This document shows positions 1 through 10,700 of a stretch of 64,000 nucleotides of DNA, piece by piece. The stretch spans positions 1-64,000 of the forward strand of contig MSJI02000940.1 of assembly GCA_001931905.2 (NCBI GenBank), read 5' to 3'. A model generated the notes under the pieces. That model saw nothing but the letters and a program-made list of their open reading frames with translations, was not told the DNA's origin and searched no databases. How positions within the stretch are numbered: the stretch's first letter is position 1; each line of letters opens with the position of its first letter. Both the position numbers and the translations under genes were made by a program. The DNA is from Cladosporium sp. IMV 00045 (Eukaryota > Ascomycota > Dothideomycetes > Cladosporiales > Cladosporiaceae).

Positions 1-225
1 AAAAAACAATCCCAAAAGTCCTCAAAGTCGAAATGAACCATGCATATGCTGTCCCCCCATTTGCCTGATTCTTTCTTGCATACGTTTGCTCATATCCCTC
101 TTGAATGCGATAAGAAGTCCTGTAATCCCCTCTTGTCACGCATTCTCCATAACGCCCAACCTGGAAAGAAATTCCCAACGACGTAAGCAAACCCCAATCC
201 CCAAACAAAAGAGAAAGAAAACTTC

Positions 226-1587
226 TCAAACCTCAAACCTCCCCGCCCAATGGCGCGAAACGACCCTCCCCTCCCAAAACGACTCTCTCTCCGACCGCAC
301 CACGATGGCCGCGTGCGTGTGCCGCACGTTGCGGATGTGCGCCGCGTACTTCGTCAGGCCTACGGCGTTCAGGTTGTCGATCATGGCGAATTGCTCTGGC
401 GTTAGGGCTAACGTGGGAAAGGGGGAGGGGGACTCTTGAGTTGCTTCGCTCTCGACTTTTTCGAAAGAGGTTGATGACGAAGACGCAGATGGCTGGGAGG
501 AGGGTTTCGCGGCCCGCGCGTCTTCTTCGTCGCACGCAGGCTCCGGCGGCGGCGTGGGCAGGTACTGCTCATTCCCATTGCTCAGCGTCTTAAACACGCC
601 ATCCTGCACGGCGTGCTGCGCCTCTTCCAGCAGCAGAGGCACGCGGTAGCGACCAATACTGATCCCCGACTGGCCCTGCTCGTGCAGACGGACGCGCTGG
701 GCGGAGCGGAAAGTCTGCACGCCGGAATTGAGGAGGAAGAAGGTCGCGCCGAGGGGGAGGAGGAGGGTGATGGCCGCGTAGAAGGGGAGGTCGGACAGGG
801 TGTTCTGCGTGCGCTCGAAGAGCGTGCGGGTCGCTTCGGGACTTTGGCGCGGGGTGGCGGGTTGCGAGGGCGAGAGGATGACTTGTTTGTCTGCTTCTTG
901 GTCGGGCGCGTAGTGCACGTCGATGGCGGAGAGGTCGACGAAGGGGTCGTGTGCGCTGATCGCCGCGGTGTAGTAGGGCACGCTGCGGTCGTTGGTCGTG
1001 TTGGCGTAGACGCTTTTGTGTTTGAAGAGGCGCAGGCCCCGGATGAAAATGCTGGTGGGTTCGGCAAGGACGCTGAGCAAAGGTTTGCCGGTGTCGCGGA
1101 ATGAGTCGGCGAGGAACATCTGCGCGCCGCTCGTGCTGAGGGTCTTGGAGCCGAGGGCATTCCATACGTGCCCGCCGTAGCCGATTGTGGGTGTTCGCAC
1201 GCCGAGATGTGGAGTGGCGAAGGTGGTGAAGTTGGTGGGTTGGAGTTTGTCGAAGAGCCCGTTTTGGCATAGCAGACCGATTGCATAGCGTGCGATCAGG
1301 CCTCCGAGGGAATATCCGATGATGCTGATCTTGCTCAGCTTTGCGCCGTTTTTCTCCAGCTCTTCCACTTTCTGCTCGATCTCGTTTGTTATGCGCTCGG
1401 CTCCCAATTCGATACCGTCGTAGGTGAGGTATTCGGCGTTGCTGTGTGGTACTAAGACGTAGAGTCGGCCGTCGGGGTGTTTCTCTAGAATTGTTTCTTT
1501 CAAGTGGTTGAGATGGAGTGGTTTGCCCCAGAGGCCGTGGACTAGGACGCAGAGATGCTCTGCCTTTGCAGCGTCGCCGGTCTCCAT
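226..1587 (-). CDS. Putative serine esterase/lipase, DUF676 (ROG1-like)
   Basis: A 453-residue single-exon gene. It opens with a typical alpha/beta-hydrolase core: HLCVLVHGLWG near residue 10, with the oxyanion-hole HG, and the nucleophile elbow GYSLGG near residues 91-96. This matches the DUF676 family (yeast ROG1, YOR059C), which act as lipid-droplet or membrane-associated acylglycerol or phospholipid lipases. A hydrophobic stretch near residues 265-285 could anchor it in a membrane. The low-complexity Ser/Glu-rich part near 340-395 and the C-terminal tail are poorly conserved in the family. The ATG at 1585-1587 gives the full catalytic core. It is transcribed away from the REX3-like gene. 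The substrate cannot be read from sequence. Confidence 0.85.
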   Translation of the reverse strand: METGDAAKAEHLCVLVHGLWGKPLHLNHLKETILEKHPDGRLYVLVPHSNAEYLTYDGIELGAERITNEIEQKVEELEKNGAKLSKISIIGYSLGGLIARYAIGLLCQNGLFDKLQPTNFTTFATPHLGVRTPTIGYGGHVWNALGSKTLSTSGAQMFLADSFRDTGKPLLSVLAEPTSIFIRGLRLFKHKSVYANTTNDRSVPYYTAAISAHDPFVDLSAIDVHYAPDQEADKQVILSPSQPATPRQSPEATRTLFERTQNTLSDLPFYAAITLLLPLGATFFLLNSGVQTFRSAQRVRLHEQGQSGISIGRYRVPLLLEEAQHAVQDGVFKTLSNGNEQYLPTPPPEPACDEEDARAAKPSSQPSASSSSTSFEKVESEATQESPSPFPTLALTPEQFAMIDNLNAVGLTKYAAHIRNVRHTHAAIVVRSERESFWEGRVVSRHWAGRFEV

Positions 1588-2432
1588 GGCGTGTGTGAGA
1601 GAGAGCTTTGTCTGTCAATGGTTGAGAATTGATCGAGGCAGCCGGAAGGGCTGAGAGAAGGCGATTAATTTATCATGGAGTTTATGGTATTGTTGGAGCC
1701 TAGTGGCGGAGTTAATGGTGCAACACTCGCCGCAGCCCCGTCCAAGTGACGTCTTCGCCGCATTCGATTCCCAAAACAGAAGAGATGGCGAAGGCTGATG
1801 TGTGGCCGTGTCTTGATTGCATTATTGGAATTTTTGGATGCTGACTGGACAACCAATGCTTTAGATGCCTTTCGAATGTGAGAAACTCCTAAGTCCGAGT
1901 TGACACAATATCGATGTTGTCAATGAACACGAATACATGTAGTTCTCAATGCCTGTGAGGCTTATCTGTGAGCCCATCACGCTCGGACTGGCGTACCGAG
2001 CCGGATTGAAGCAAGGACCCTTTGTTTGTAGGGCCTGAATTGCATGTGAAATAGACGTGTCAAGCGTCGGATGTCAAACTAAACCTCACTTTACTTGTGG
2101 AAGATTGTGAAAATCAGTTGATTCTCACGTTGCAATTGCCAGCCTAGCTCAGGCCGCGCTTGGCTCAGCGACAAGCTTCTGATATCGAGTGAACTCGGAC
2201 AACAACGTCCACCCCTTCAACAACATCAACCAAACCACAGCAGGAGACAGCTGGCTGTCCTCGTTCACATGCTCGGACACCTCACTTCGTCTCGCGGATA
2301 TGGAAATGACTTCATGACAACGACCCTCAAATCCACCCCTGACAAAGACTGAGTGCCTTCACTTGAAAGACTCACCAGTATATTCAAACCTCGCATCCCT
2401 GGATAGCGCACGACGCAAGCAGAACTTTAGTC
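1588..2432. other. Divergent intergenic region (lipase / REX3-like)
   Basis: These 845 bases separate two divergently transcribed genes and must hold both promoters. I see no credible coding sequence. A 6-bp stem (GCTCGG/CCGAGC) lies at about 1980-2001. No other recognisable element was found. Confidence 0.6.
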
Positions 2433-4484
2433 ATGGTCTTCTCAACTACCAATCTGTTCAAAGGCATCCCCTGCCCTGAAGGCGGAAATTGCAAGCTTAC
2501 GAATTGTATCTACGGTCACGAACTACGGCCGCAGGCATCCGAGACCACAGTATCGGCATCTTCGCAGGCGTCATCCTCCAAGACAGCAACCCGCTTAAAT
2601 GAGGCTCACAATCAGACTGACACGCCACTTGAACAAGGCAGCGAGCCTGCATTGAAACGTCGTAAAGTCACATACGACACTCTTGCAGACAAGCCGCTCA
2701 GCAGAGCCGAAAAGATCAAGGCAGACCTGGAAGCCACGAGATCCAATGCGCCAGTCTCGCGAGGAGCATCGCCACTGGCGTCCAAGCCCACGGTATCTCA
2801 ACCAAACGCAGCATCACCACCACCAGCAAGCCTTACAAGACCTGTCACGCCACCACCAGTCAGCGGACAGAAACCTGCACCCAAGCAAACAAGCACGACA
2901 TCGACCTCCGTGAACGTTGAAAACGACACCTCGAAGACACCTTCAACTGAGCCAAAGAAAGCTCCTCCACCTCCTCCAGTGAAAAAAGAATCATTGAACC
3001 CACGCCTTCTCACCAGCGCACCCGAATCGCACGCGAAACGAACTGTCTTCCTCCAACATCTCCACAAAGACATGGTGCGGCTGAACAACGATCTCAAAAC
3101 CAGCACTCAACCGATCCAAACGATCTCACCAGATCGCCTGAAAGTGCTTGCCCTCAGCGATCAAGAAGTGATCAAGCTCGCCTTGGACGAGGAAGAAAAA
3201 GCCGCCCGCGAGCAGCCCAAAGTCTACGCCAACGTCATAAAGAACCGCATCGCCACCTACCGTAAGATGAAAGCCGAAGCGTTCCTCGACGTGGTCAAGA
3301 CTTCGTTCGGCAAGGGCGCCGAAAAGCCTGCCGTCGCCAAACCATCAAAAGTAATCACCACCGGCCTCAAACCCTCCGAAGAGGTAGAAATAGCCCGCCG
3401 TCTCGTAGTAGCAGATCAGAGAAACCTCGCGCCTCACGGCTATATCCCTGTTCCACCAACACCCGCCGAAGCCGCCGAAGCAGCCAAAGCGGTAGAAGCG
3501 AGCAAGAACTTCGAAGAATGCGACCGCTGCGCCGCGCGCTTCCAAGTCTACCCCGACCGCAACGCGGAAGGTAAGCTCACCTCGAACGGGCCCTGCAAAC
3601 ACCACCCGAGCAAGAAAGTCTTTCCCACCCGACAGAAAACCGACCACTACACTGGCGGCAACGACCCGTTCTACCCCTGCTGCATGGAACGCGTCGGCTC
3701 GCCGGGCTGCACGACGATCGAAGACCACGTGTTCAAAGCGAGCAGTCCCGCCCGCCTCGCCGCCGTGCTACCCTTCATCACCACGCCCGAAAACCCCAAC
3801 CCGGCCAAAGACAGCAAGGGCAGACCCGTAGGTGCCGTCTGCTTCGATTGCGAAATGTGCTACACCGTCTTCGGGCTCGAACTCGTTCGTCTGACCGCCA
3901 TAAGTTGGCCGGAGAACGAGCCCCTCCTCGACGTCCTCGTCCGCCCGCTCGGCACGGTCATAGACCTCAACAGCCGCTACTCCGGCGTCTGGCCAGAACA
4001 CTTCGCCAACGCCATCCCCTACGAGACCTGGAAAGCGCAGCAACAGCAGCAAACCACCACCCCAACACCAACCCCTTCCCCCCTCCCCATCGTCCCCACC
4101 CCCTCCTCCGCCCGCGCCCTCCTCCTCACGTACCTCGCCCCTCTCACCCCCCTAATAGGCCACGCAATCGACAACGACCTCAACGCCACGCGCCTCTGCC
4201 ACCCGTCCATCATCGACACGGTCCTACTGTACCCGCACCCGCGCGGCTTGCCGCTGCGCAACGGACTGAAAAAACTCGCGGGGAAATTTCTGGAGAGGGA
4301 AATCCAGAATGGCGGCGAGAGGGGGCATGATTCGTTGGAAGACGCTGTGGCGACGGGGGATTTGGTTATGGTTAGGGTTGGGAGGTTGGTGAGGGAGGGG
4401 ATGGGGAGGAAGAGGGGTTTGGATGGGGTTGAGGAGGAGGGTGGGGACGGGGAGGTTGGGGGGTTGAGGAGCAGGGAGGGGTGA
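2433..4484 (+). CDS. REX3: RNA exonuclease, REX3-type (DEDDh)
   Basis: A 683-residue single-exon protein. The N-terminus has a CCCH-like zinc finger (C14, C20, C25, H29 region) followed by a long Pro/Ser/Thr-rich linker. The C-terminal third, about residues 465-655, is a DEDDh exonuclease: CFDCEMCY carries the first Asp and Glu, GHAIDNDL the second motif, and HDSLEDA the final His and Asp. This order and the cysteine-rich region before it (about 365-430) fit fungal REX3/REXO1 proteins, which trim 3' ends of non-coding RNAs such as RNase MRP RNA in the nucleus. The tail is Gly/Glu-rich and unlikely to be structured. It is convergent with BUD32. Confidence 0.88.
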   Translation: MVFSTTNLFKGIPCPEGGNCKLTNCIYGHELRPQASETTVSASSQASSSKTATRLNEAHNQTDTPLEQGSEPALKRRKVTYDTLADKPLSRAEKIKADLEATRSNAPVSRGASPLASKPTVSQPNAASPPPASLTRPVTPPPVSGQKPAPKQTSTTSTSVNVENDTSKTPSTEPKKAPPPPPVKKESLNPRLLTSAPESHAKRTVFLQHLHKDMVRLNNDLKTSTQPIQTISPDRLKVLALSDQEVIKLALDEEEKAAREQPKVYANVIKNRIATYRKMKAEAFLDVVKTSFGKGAEKPAVAKPSKVITTGLKPSEEVEIARRLVVADQRNLAPHGYIPVPPTPAEAAEAAKAVEASKNFEECDRCAARFQVYPDRNAEGKLTSNGPCKHHPSKKVFPTRQKTDHYTGGNDPFYPCCMERVGSPGCTTIEDHVFKASSPARLAAVLPFITTPENPNPAKDSKGRPVGAVCFDCEMCYTVFGLELVRLTAISWPENEPLLDVLVRPLGTVIDLNSRYSGVWPEHFANAIPYETWKAQQQQQTTTPTPTPSPLPIVPTPSSARALLLTYLAPLTPLIGHAIDNDLNATRLCHPSIIDTVLLYPHPRGLPLRNGLKKLAGKFLEREIQNGGERGHDSLEDAVATGDLVMVRVGRLVREGMGRKRGLDGVEEEGGDGEVGGLRSREG

Positions 4485-5192
4485 GGTTTGTTGGTTTTTG
4501 TGAGAGAGGGCATGATGACTCAGTCGGTAGTGAATTTCGGAGTGAGCGATTGCTCTGCTCTTGTACGTTGTGCTCATTGATGGAGAGAGATGCGAAGTTC
4601 CCAGATGCTACTTCTCTAGCCTTTCCCTCTATGTTTTTTCATTGCTGTTTTATTTGGACATCGGCCGCATATTCACGTTTACGTTACGTGCCCCTGCCTG
4701 TGGCGCATGATCATTTGTTTGCCTTCTTCCTTACTTGAGGAGCTCTAGCTGGGACTATGTCTGCAAGCACGTAAGTCCGTAGCGATGCGATTTTGCCCGA
4801 GACAACACAAATTTTGCGCGACAGAAGGAACATCTGGAAAGGCAGGAGACGCTTTGAGGATGCTCCGAAAACGGCGGGTCTGCTTTTGGGAAGAGTTCAT
4901 GGCACTCTCATGGGCATTTGCAGTCTTCGTCCGCGTTGCACGCACGTGTTCCAAAGCGCGTGTGGCTGTTCCTATGGCTGTCGAATGTCGCTCCGCCCAT
5001 TGCCGTTGGAGGCTTTGCTTTTCAAAGCCTCAATCCCGAGCCAGAGGGAAAATGAAGACCGGAAGATCTGACTTTCCCTCCTTTTTCGACGTCAAACACC
5101 ATACCGCGGGAAGCAGCATCTCCATCTCCACCGCCACCAAACGATTTCTCATTCAGAGCTCTCCATCCTTATCCCTCTTGCAATCCCCAAGA
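4485..5192. other. Convergent intergenic region
   Basis: The 708 bases between the ends of the REX3-like and BUD32 genes should hold both 3' untranslated regions. A long plus-strand frame runs through here into BUD32. I read it as a shadow because BUD32 on the other strand carries all kinase motifs. Confidence 0.5.
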
Positions 5193-6020
5193 TCACCCAA
5201 TCATGCTCTTCTTTCGTCCCCTCATCCTCACATCCTCCAACTTCCTCAACGCGCCTTTACTCCCCTTGTAAGCTTCCCTATAGCCCTCCAAAACTTCCCC
5301 GAAGAACCCTTCCTCTCTCGGATGCGTGGAACCAAAAGCTCTCTCAAGCACGTACAAGTCTACCGCGCGATCTTCCTCCTGCACCGTCTGCTGCGCCAGA
5401 CCGAAGTCGATGAGGACGATTTCGCCCGCGAGGGCCCCTTCCTTGCCCTTCTCTCCCTCCCCTCCCTCCTCCACGACCGGCCGCAGAATCATATTACTCG
5501 TCGTCAAATCCCCATGCACGACACCAACATTATGCAACTTCCCCACCGCCCGCCCAATCCTCCTCATCAGATCCTTCAACTCCGCCTCCTCTTTCTCCCC
5601 AGCATCATTTCCCCTTCCCACAGCCTCCCTCCAAGAAAAAACAACCTCTTTCACCCTCATACCCCTCACCCACTCCAGCGCAACCCACCCCTCCTCCCAA
5701 CTCGCGCCCAGCACAGCCGGAACCGCCAATTTCTCTTTCGCGCATTTCAGCAGCACGCGAGTTTCCGCCAGGACGCGAGCGCGCGTCAATCGCCGGTCGA
5801 GCAGGGGGTGGCGCCAGGGTTTTGCGGGCCGGATTTTCAGCGCGCATTCGGTGGTGGGTGTGAGGAAGGTGGTGCGGTAGACGAGCGCTTCGGCGCCTTG
5901 GGTTAGGAGAGTGAGTGGGGTGGGAGTGTTGGAGAAGGGGGCGGGGAGGCGCGGGTCGGGTTGAGGTTGCTGTGAGGGTGTGGGTGTGGGTGTGGGCTGT
6001 TCTGTTGCGGCGGTGGCCAT
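5193..6020 (-). CDS. BUD32: BUD32 atypical kinase of the EKC/KEOPS complex
   Basis: A 275-residue small kinase of the piD261/Bud32 family. It lacks the large C-lobe of ordinary kinases, as expected for a family of about 260 residues. Visible motifs are the glycine-poor nucleotide loop LLTQGAEALVYR, the lysine of CALKIRPAK, the catalytic loop VVHGDLTTSNMI and the metal loop VLIDFGLAQ. The extreme C-terminus RMRGRKKSMIG is the basic tail typical of the family. The frame is open a further 63 codons upstream, but the ATG at 6018-6020 starts the protein at a normal place. KEOPS makes t6A37 in tRNAs that read ANN codons and affects telomeres. A Glu-rich and Gly-rich insert near residues 165-180 looks lineage-specific. 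Confidence 0.93.
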   Translation of the reverse strand: MATAATEQPTPTPTPSQQPQPDPRLPAPFSNTPTPLTLLTQGAEALVYRTTFLTPTTECALKIRPAKPWRHPLLDRRLTRARVLAETRVLLKCAKEKLAVPAVLGASWEEGWVALEWVRGMRVKEVVFSWREAVGRGNDAGEKEEAELKDLMRRIGRAVGKLHNVGVVHGDLTTSNMILRPVVEEGGEGEKGKEGALAGEIVLIDFGLAQQTVQEEDRAVDLYVLERAFGSTHPREEGFFGEVLEGYREAYKGSKGALRKLEDVRMRGRKKSMIG

Positions 6021-6640
6021 TGTTGTTTTCGTCCGAGAGGGCTCCTTCGTGGAGGATTGGGAAAGTTTAGTAGGGCGTGATGGATGTTTGCCTGTGTTGC
6101 GGTGTTGTGGATGGTATGTAAAGCGGGAAGGCTCGAGCAATGGGTCTTGTGCTTGTTTCCCGTCTCTCGATGTGTTCTGTAGGCAAAGGTTCGTAGTGGC
6201 GTGAATCAAAATACTGTATTGAAGAAAGAACGTCAGACGATTCGAATGTTTGACTCAATCGCTCGAAGTTGTAGGAGGATGAATTTCACCCCCACCAAAT
6301 TCACCCGCGAAGCAGAAGACCCCGCCATGCCGTCACTTCACTTCACTTACCTCCTCCTGCCAAACATTACATGTACCAAGAAAAGTCGCTCAGTAATAAA
6401 CACAATTATTGCTCAGATCACCCGAAGAACAGGGTACGATCCATCGAACGGAGCCTTCCAAAATCCAGCTCGTACTCAGTCATCCCAACCATAACCGTCT
6501 TATCATGACAAGACAATCAATCTCATCGACGAACAAGGCAGTGCCATGCGAATCGCAAACCTTCGAGGGTTAGAGTCACGCCCCAAAGACCGAGGGCCGA
6601 CGTCGCATCTCGCAGATCACCAAATCAGACTGGATGTGAT

Positions 6641-6705
6641 ATGACATCCTCCCACCTGGGAATGACATCCTCAATGAATTCGTGATATCTTCAAATGACA
6701 TCCTC
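6641..6705 (+). repeat. Three direct copies of ATGACATCCTC
   Basis: The exact 11-mer occurs at 6641-6651, 6662-6672 and 6695-6705, on the same strand, with start spacings of 21 and 33 bases. It sits 150-215 bases upstream of the GNAT start codon and just above a TATA box. That position suggests upstream activating or repressing sites, but no known factor site was recognised. Confidence 0.8.
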
Positions 6706-6748
6706 GCGCGTGTGACGCATCTTGAGATGACTGGAGCAAGGACGAACA

Positions 6749-6754
6749 TATAAA
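6749..6754 (+). promoter_or_regulatory. TATA box of the GNAT gene
   Basis: TATAAA lies 103 bases upstream of the ATG at 6857, a usual distance for a fungal core promoter. Confidence 0.5.
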
Positions 6755-6856
6755 CCTCAAGACCTTTGCCGTCGATTCCAGGTTCGACCTCAACTCGTCC
6801 AACCAAGTCCATCCATCTGGTTTTATTCTATATCAAACCCCCCAAACAACTAAACC

Positions 6857-7465
6857 ATGTCCACCACCCCTCCCAGCCCTCCGATACAACAATGGCACCA
6901 CGCCACCCCCACCGCAACCTACCTAATCTCCACCTCCCCCGCCCTCCTCTCCCACTCCTTCATCAACGCCTCCTTCGCCACCCCCGACATGTACTGGGCC
7001 AAACCCCTACCCGCCCCCGAATTAGCCCTGATGCTCTCGCACTCCCTGACACTCGGGCTGTACATCCAACGAAAACCCAACGACGAGACAGACTCCTCGC
7101 CCTCGTCCCCACGAACCCCGTCCCCAACCCTCGCAGCGCCCGCCTGCCCCTCAGACAACCCCGCAAGCGAATGGATTCAAATCGGCCTCGCCCGCTTCAC
7201 AACCGACCACGTCACCTTCGCGTACCTGAGCGACGTGTATATATCCCCCCCACACCGGGGCGGGGGTCTGGGAGCCTGGCTCATGGCGTGCTGCGGGGCC
7301 GTGATGGACGGGATGCCGTTCTTGCGTCGAGCGATGTTGATGGCTAGTCGGGAGGTGGGCAAGGGGTATTATGCGAAAGCGTTCGGCATGCAGGATGTGG
7401 GTGAGTTTAAGGGGGATTTGGTCTGTATGAGTAAGAAGGGTGGGGGGAGTGAGTTGGTGGAGTAG
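6857..7465 (+). CDS. GNAT-family N-acetyltransferase
   Basis: A 202-residue single-exon protein of the GNAT superfamily. The central segment DVYISPPHRGGGLGAWLM (about residues 127-144) is the acetyl-CoA binding motif A, with the (Q/R)xxGx(G/A)-like loop here RGGGLG, preceded by the beta-4 strand. C-terminal YYAKAFGMQDVGEF matches the motif B region, where a Tyr often acts as the acid. The insert near residues 75-105 is Pro/Ser-rich and probably disordered. The ATG at 6857 has a good context (aaacc before it). Fungal relatives act on small molecules or amino groups, but the substrate is unknown. It is convergent with SEC31. Confidence 0.82.
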   Translation: MSTTPPSPPIQQWHHATPTATYLISTSPALLSHSFINASFATPDMYWAKPLPAPELALMLSHSLTLGLYIQRKPNDETDSSPSSPRTPSPTLAAPACPSDNPASEWIQIGLARFTTDHVTFAYLSDVYISPPHRGGGLGAWLMACCGAVMDGMPFLRRAMLMASREVGKGYYAKAFGMQDVGEFKGDLVCMSKKGGGSELVE

Positions 7466-7760
7466 AGGGGTTGGTTTGAGGTGGAGGATGGGGGTCTTGA
7501 GCGGTTGGCTGGCTCTGGCGGTTGGTGGATGTCAACATGGCAAAGGAAAGCGAGACGAAAGGACCTCTTTTGCTCTATTTCGAAGAGATGTGAAAAGAAA
7601 TGCGTGACAAATATACCGACTTTCTCTCCTAACGACGAGAGCAAACCATCCAGCGTGACAATTGCTCTTTGAACGCTCCACGACCGCATCGCAACATGGA
7701 AAGAAAAAATATCGTCAACTCTCCCATCTACTACCCTATCCTTTCCTTTCCCAATTTCGT

Positions 7761-10700
7761 CTAAGCCTTCGTAGCCCTGCCGATGGCAATCAGGCGCTTG
7801 ACACCGACCTGTCAAAGAGATATAATGTTAGCAAATAGATCCTAAAAATACAATTCAAATCAGAACAACCAATCAGACTTACCATCCACAGCGTCCCCTC
7901 CGTGTCAAGTTTCGCGCTCTGCATCTCAGTAAACAGACGCTGCGCGGCATCCCAGTCCTTGCCCGCAACCGCACGACTGATGTCTACCATCTGCTGCACG
8001 GTGTCCGGTTTGAGCAGCTCCTCGTTGTTCAAGTGGTCGAACAAAATGTTAATACGCTTGTCCATGTCGTCGACCTGCGGCTTGAACGCCTGCGGCGCCA
8101 CGCTCTTGATGCGCGCCACTTCGGGCGAGAGCAGGTCGACGATCGGCTGCGCGGCGGCGGGGATGTGCGACCGGTCGCCGCGAGGGTGCTTAGGCTTGGA
8201 GGATGGGGTGGGGGCACGCTCGGCCTGGGGTGGGGTCGGGGTTGGCTGCGCTTGAGGAGGCGCCTGTGCGGTTGGTGGTGGGCCTGCGCGGGGAGGGCCC
8301 TGGGGAGGGGGGCCGGCGGGAGTTTGAGCAGAGCGGGGAGGGCCCTGGGGTGGTGGGCCGGTCTTTTGAGGGGGAGGGCCGGCCGCGGGTGGCGGCTGGC
8401 CGTAAGGGGTCTGCGTGGGTGCCTGCGGCGCGTATGGGCTCGGGGCTCCCTGGGCGGCGTAGGGGTTGGGAGCAACCTGACGAGGAGGCTGCATGTTGGG
8501 AGCGGGAGACGGTGCAGAGCCTGGTGCCGGGGCGTAGCGGTTTGAGGGAGCAGCAGAGGACACAGCAGGTGGAGGCTGGAAGGGAGAAGCACCGCGTTGG
8601 ACAGGGGGTCCTGAAGGGGTAGGCAGGGTAGAGTTGGCTGCAGAAGGCGGCGGTGCGTAGGCGTTAGCGGCTGCGGAAGTCGGTCTTGCAACAGGCGGCT
8701 GGACAGGCGGAGACAAGACCCTTGGAGGCATCTCACCAGCCTTGGGAGGCGGAGGGAGCGGTGGTGTGGGCTTGTTGAATTGGGGAGCGCCAGGAGGCGG
8801 GGGCGACATCATCGATTGCGCAGCATTCGGGAAAGGCGAAGCGATAGGCTGCTGGGCGGGCGTGCCACGGCGAGATGTAGGCTCGCGGGCCTTGATGAAG
8901 TTGTCGGGCATGTCGTTCCAGTTGGTCATGTTCTTAGCGGTAGATGGCGGAGGGGCAGAGGGCGATGTTGTACCAGCGCGAGGGGGAGGGGGCAATGGTG
9001 CCTGCTGCTGAGGAGGCTGGTAGCCGCCGCCATAAGGACTTGGCTGGCCGTAAGGAGCCTGCGTATTAGGTGGTTGATATCCTGAAGGCGTGTAGCTGTT
9101 CGCAGCCGGCGCATAGGGGCCGCGTTGAGCTGGGGCAGCAGGAGCGACAGGAGCAACAGGAGCCATACCAACTGGTGCATACGGCGAGGCGGTACCCAGT
9201 GCGGGAACATTGGTGGCCTGGTTGATCAGGGGAGCAGCAGGCTGATATTGCGGTGCAACGGAGACAGGACGAGCGCCCGCACGTTGAGCAGTCGCCGCAG
9301 GCTGCCTGGCTGCATGCTTCTTCGTAGCCTGCGCAAGGCGAGTCTGCGCGCTCTCGGCACCGTCGAACTGTGCAGGAAGAAGGCTAATGTAACGCTCGGC
9401 GCTGACCAGCTGGCCGTGAGCAGCGAGGATGTCGGCATACTCAACGTAGAGCTTGTACAGCGGCGCGAGCTTCCAGTCGGCGGTAGCAGACTTGTCCGCA
9501 TCCTGGAAGTTGGTCACTTGCCTGAAGACAGACACCTTTTCGATGAACTGCTGCAGCGCCTTGGCGTGAACAGCAAAGTCGTTCTCGTCCTCGGAAGCCT
9601 CAAGCGCAGACTTCTCCTGCTCCTGCAGTTCTTGCACCCAGTTAATAACGACCTTCTCGAGCTTGGAGCCAGCCAAGTAGCAGAATGAAGCATCGCGACG
9701 AAGGGTCTTCGATGAGCTGTCTCCCTCTTGGTAGGCCTCCTCGAGACGGTCACCGAGAGCCTCGCAAAGGTCGGAGAACTCGGTGTTGTCTGCGTACGTG
9801 CACAGCGTGGCCATGACTTCCTTCCAATCCTTGAGGTCGGCATTGTGCACGACGTCCCACAGGTTCTTGCCAACAATACTGGCCAGCAGACGGAGGTAGT
9901 TCGGGCCCTTGGCTTGTTTCTTCAGGTAAGCGTTCTGAGCCTTGTCAATGCAGCTCTGACCACCGCACACGGCGATCATGAAAGCGTCAGACATGCGGTC
10001 TTCCTTGAGACAGATGTCAAGAGCAGCCTCAAAGTTGCCAAGCATGAGTGCTTGCGTGATGTTCTTATCAGCGGCAGACTCATCACCAGTGTGAATGGAG
10101 AAGGGGTTGTTGGTCTTGGTGCCCTTGGTAGCGGCGAGATCTGAAAGGAAGTTGTCGCTGTCGCCGGCGCTAGCGAAGAAGTCATCGTCGTCTTGCTCGC
10201 CGTTGGTGGTAGGCTTGTCCGCCTCGCCGTTGACGTCGAGCTTCTCGGTCTCCTTTGCAAGTTCGCTGTCGGTCTCATCCGTGAAGCCTAGGTACTCCCG
10301 CAGCTTCTTGCGCGATTTGCCAGTGTTCAGCGTCTCAATGACCTGCCAGTCCGCCTTCTCTTCATCCGTCTTCGCATCCTGGATCTTCGACTCGCAGATT
10401 CCACCAAGGTCACCAGAGATGAGCTTCTCCTCAAACTGAGTTGTGCTCTCGCCAATGCCAGATTCCACAGCAAACGTCTCAATGCTGACCTTGCTCTTCT
10501 TCGATGCGTCGGTGGTAAGTCTGATCAACTTACCGCCAAAACCGAACGAGACACTCGACGGTCTCGCGATCCATTTGGGCGCTTTAGGGATGGAGAAGGT
10601 AATACCCTGAGGCTGTGCTTGCGCCTTGGCGAAGAAGTCGGAATCATCAAGCGCCTGGTTGGCTGCGGCCTGATCTTCAGGCTTGGAGTTGGTGCTCTGA

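Larger units (their letters stand above)
6021..6856. other. Divergent promoter region (BUD32 / GNAT)
   Basis: These 836 bases lie between two divergent genes. They hold three copies of an 11-base repeat and a TATAAA box, both on the GNAT side and annotated separately. No coding sequence is evident. Confidence 0.6.

Noticed and set aside
4785..5906. 373-codon plus-strand frame
   Set aside because: Most of it is antisense to BUD32, which has all kinase motifs on the other strand.
8029..9688. Several long frames on both strands inside SEC31
   Set aside because: They are shadows of the Pro/Gln-rich linker, whose low-complexity GC-rich sequence opens other frames.
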